Below, piece after piece: positions 8,470 through 10,309 of a stretch of 10,309 nt of DNA (the first letter of the stretch is position 1; every line of letters starts with the position of its first letter). The translations under genes were made by a program, and so were the position numbers. The notes beneath the pieces were generated by a model. It saw only the letters and a program-made list of their open reading frames with translations. It did not search any database and was not told where the DNA came from. Source of the DNA: Euperipatoides rowelli (lineage: Eukaryota; Onychophora; Udeonychophora; Euonychophora; Peripatopsidae); NCBI GenBank assembly GCA_003024985.2, contig PXIH01S0000028.1; one strand, written 5' to 3'.

Positions 8470-9013
8470 ATTTTTTTAAAAAATTGATTAAACACCATAT
8501 TACAAGTTGAATTTATTTCATAATTAAAACATTTATTTGATGTAACAGTATTATAATGTTAAGCATAGAATAGTAAAAGATAAATTCACTTTTTAAATAG
8601 ATCTTTAAAAAAAAAATCTCAATTATAATTAAATAAAATTTAACATCAGTTTTAGTAGATTAACCTTTAAGTGGCAAAAATCAAAATTTACACATGAAAT
8701 CAAACAAATCCTTCCATAATCAAATCTAGGAAGTAAATGATGATTATTATTAACATAGGCATATAACTAGTCCAATATATTTTCACATAATTTAGCTTTA
8801 ATAGTCCTATTTCCAAAGACATTTTAGACTATTTCTCGTAAGAATACAATAAAATGAATTATTAGTTTTTAGTATTGATTTTGTGGATTAAGCTTTTAAA
8901 AGTAAGCCACATTCAAACAAAAGAAAAGTTGAAAAACAACTTATAGAATGTGTGTGCATAATTAAATTATAAGATGAAGTAAAGGATGCTCTTCATTATA
9001 CAGTTATTTTTAC

Positions 9014-9061
9014 CTGGGAGAAGGCTGACAGTTGACTGCTAGACAAGCCACCAGTCACACA
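9014..9061 (-). CDS. MRCK: MRCK small in-frame exon, Ser-rich linker
   Basis: Candidate 48-base exon, phase 0 at both ends, encoding CVTGGLSSSQLSAFSQ. The donor is CAG|GTAAAA. The acceptor choice is decided by frame: the first AG of AAAAGAG would give an immediate TGA, whereas the second AG (9062-9063) leaves the exon open and matches the phase-0 end of the CRIB exon. The pyrimidine tract is weak (TTTGTTATTCTAAAAG). Together with the small size and intact frame when skipped, this suggests a cassette exon (inference). It lies 564 bases downstream of the CRIB exon. There is no recognised domain: it is a Ser/Gly-rich flexible linker between the CRIB and the tail. A chance open stretch of this size is possible, but frame agreement with both neighbours and the local rise in GC favour a real exon. 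Confidence 0.68.
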
Positions 9062-9625
9062 CTCTTTTAGAATAACAAATTAACTTTCTTGGCAAATTAT
9101 AAAAATTGTTTTTCAGTTTATTACAGATGTCTGAAATACATTTCATAGTGTGAAAAAAAAAAGTGACTAAAAAAAAGCATTTTACGAAATTATTGTATAT
9201 TTTTTCAATGTTATTATTTATTCATCAAAATTTAAAGTTCACCAAATTTCTTATGAGATTAGAACTAGAAGTAAAAAAAAAAACTAAATATACTATAATC
9301 TCCTGCTCGAGTTCATACGAATGAATGAAAACAGACGACTTAAAAATCAAGAATTTTTATTTTAAGGAACAATTGTACTGCTTGTAAACAGATGAAAATA
9401 AATAAATACACGTTTTGCTATGACAGTGATTGAAAGAAATTAGGTGACATACAGTTTATATGTTGTTGTTTTTTTTAGAAAAATATGTAATACACAAGAC
9501 AAAAATAGAATTATAAAAAAAATATAAAAAATAATGAAAGTTGCGTGTTACTAGTAGCTAATTATGTGCTATATTAAATAATATAATTAGTATGCTACTC
9601 ATTACTTTACTTCAAAGCTACTTAC

Positions 9626-9734
9626 AGGTGGCAGGTCCATCAGCCTTTGAATTTGTATACTATCTCCAGGACCCATATGTGTGATATGATTAAAATTTGT
9701 GGGAGCTGAAATCAGTCTCGACCGTCTATCAGCA
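9626..9734 (-). CDS. MRCK: MRCK (CDC42-binding kinase) exon carrying the CRIB motif
   Basis: Internal exon of 109 bases. The acceptor is a T-run ending in AG (9735-9736) and the donor is GTAAGT (9620-9625). The first base completes a codon begun in the upstream exon outside the window. The next 36 codons are open and end on a codon boundary. Residues 8-21 read [14 protein letters not shown], matching the CRIB pattern I-S-x-P-x(2)-F-x-H-x(2)-H-x-G, followed by GPGD and LMDLPP. This PTNFNH-HMGPGD context is typical of MRCK kinases rather than PAK or WASP. In the family this segment binds GTP-loaded CDC42 or Rac and helps place the kinase at membranes and actomyosin, where it phosphorylates myosin regulatory light chain or its phosphatase subunit. 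From memory, the stretch between GPGD and LMDLP is slightly longer here (SIQIQR) than in vertebrates. Kinase, coiled-coil, C1, PH and CNH exons should lie further right. The assignment is very secure at family level; paralogue and species are not resolved. Confidence 0.93.
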
Positions 9735-10087
9735 CTAAAAAAAAAGTAAGACAATTATTATTTAATTAAATAAAAAACAGATGAAATTATAATTTAAAAT
9801 ATTATAAATAATAACAACAAAAAGCACTGTAAAAAAATATATGGCAAAAATATAAATGATTTAATATTAAAGAAATACATAAATCAAGATCGATTTTAAT
9901 CGAGTAAGTCAAATCGTGATATAGTGTATCAGACAACCTAAATAGATATAGCAACAACCTAATTCTAAGTGTGATTATAGCCATTAAAAAAATAAGTTAA
10001 AGCTAAAATTTTCTACTTTTATTTTGAAATATAGCCTTCAATATTTGTAACAATTTCAGTTTCTCTAGCTAATTGTTGGCGCACAAG

Positions 10088-10108
10088 GCAAATATACTGT
10101 ATATTTGC
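10088..10108. repeat. short inverted repeat around TACTGTA
   Basis: Arms GCAAATATA (10088-10096) and TATATTTGC (10100-10108) flank CTG. The centre is TACTGTA, the heptamer that recurs through the window. It lies in the intron upstream of the CRIB exon. Confidence 0.85.
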
Positions 10109-10200
10109 AATGCTGTAAGCTGAATTGGCTATTTCTCCAGGTCATGAAGTTGTTAGCATATATTACCAAGGCCAGCCATTTTTGTGTGTCATATTGTTTA

Positions 10201-10233
10201 AGATAACTATCTTTTTGTCAGATACTTATCTCT
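10201..10233. repeat. imperfect inverted repeat
   Basis: AGATAACTATCT (10201-10212) and AGATACTTATCT (about 10221-10232) are complementary at 10 of 12 positions. No exon or known element was recognised in the surrounding 9735-10309 stretch, which is otherwise upstream intron. Confidence 0.45.
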
Positions 10234-10309
10234 GAACGTAGGCTACACCGGGTCGTAATAGCTAGCCTCCTAGGGTCCAGTCCCCCTTTATTTTGAACCC
10301 TAGTCTATT

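Larger units (their letters stand above)
9735..10309 (-). other. MRCK intron upstream of the CRIB exon
   Basis: This is transcript-sense sequence before the acceptor at 9735-9736. No exon ending with the required two leftover bases and a donor was recognised. The final 80 bases are GC-richer (ACCGGGTCG, CCTAGGGTCCAGTCCCCC) and might belong to a dispersed repeat that continues past the window. Confidence 0.6.

Noticed and set aside
9285-9345. Possible exon between the CRIB exon and the 48-base exon
   Set aside because: It is open in frame (SSVFIHSYELEQE) and slightly GC-richer, but no usable donor follows.
9802-9984. 60-codon minus-strand frame upstream of the CRIB exon
   Set aside because: It is intronic AT-rich sequence with Leu/Ile/Tyr bias and no splice site placing it in frame with the CRIB exon.

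Overview
The window is eukaryotic, strongly AT-rich, mostly non-coding DNA that carries the 3' part of one split gene on the minus strand. Four short exons (9626-9734, 9014-9061, 7502-7655, 5279-5382) have GT-AG borders and compatible phases, and together give an open frame of about 136 residues. The first exon encodes a CRIB motif ([14 protein letters not shown]) inside a sequence characteristic of MRCK, the myotonic-dystrophy-kinase-related CDC42-binding kinase (vertebrate CDC42BPA/B, Drosophila genghis khan). In that family the CRIB motif lies after the kinase, coiled-coil, C1, PH and CNH domains. Those upstream exons must therefore lie beyond the right edge of the window, and what is seen here is the CRIB plus the Ser/Pro-rich C-terminal tail. 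Introns, T-rich acceptors, AT content, CpG-poor sequence and an invertebrate-like CRIB context suggest an invertebrate animal, possibly a mollusc. The species cannot be fixed from the sequence alone.

Layout, left to right. 1-4640: no convincing gene. It holds A/T homopolymers, a C14 tract, a TACAGTA/TACTGTA-rich block (1381-1545), a diverged direct repeat (1141-1216 and 1811-1934), a 17-bp tandem duplication, and a few islands with splice-like or CpG-rich character that could be the gene's last exon or 3'UTR. 4643-4678: the best candidate terminal exon, behind a (TG)11 tract. 5279-5382: MRCK tail exon. 5559-6797: an intronic, non-autonomous DNA transposon flanked by TTAA, with about 15-bp terminal inverted repeats beginning CCCTTTCCA (piggyBac-like), containing an internal 130-bp duplication. 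7502-7655: MRCK tail exon. 7943-7989 and 8390-8469: three strong intronic hairpins, one a perfect 36-bp palindrome. 9014-9061: small in-frame exon. 9626-9734: CRIB exon. 9735-10309: upstream intron, with one short palindrome and no recognisable exon.

There is no prokaryotic content, CRISPR, tRNA or rRNA. The open frames longer than 60 codons are low-complexity intron or intergenic sequence. The most notable unexplained structures are the TTAA element with a second internal end, the adjacent hairpins in the 1.36-kb intron, and a clear excess of the TACAGTA/TACTGTA heptamer across the whole window.
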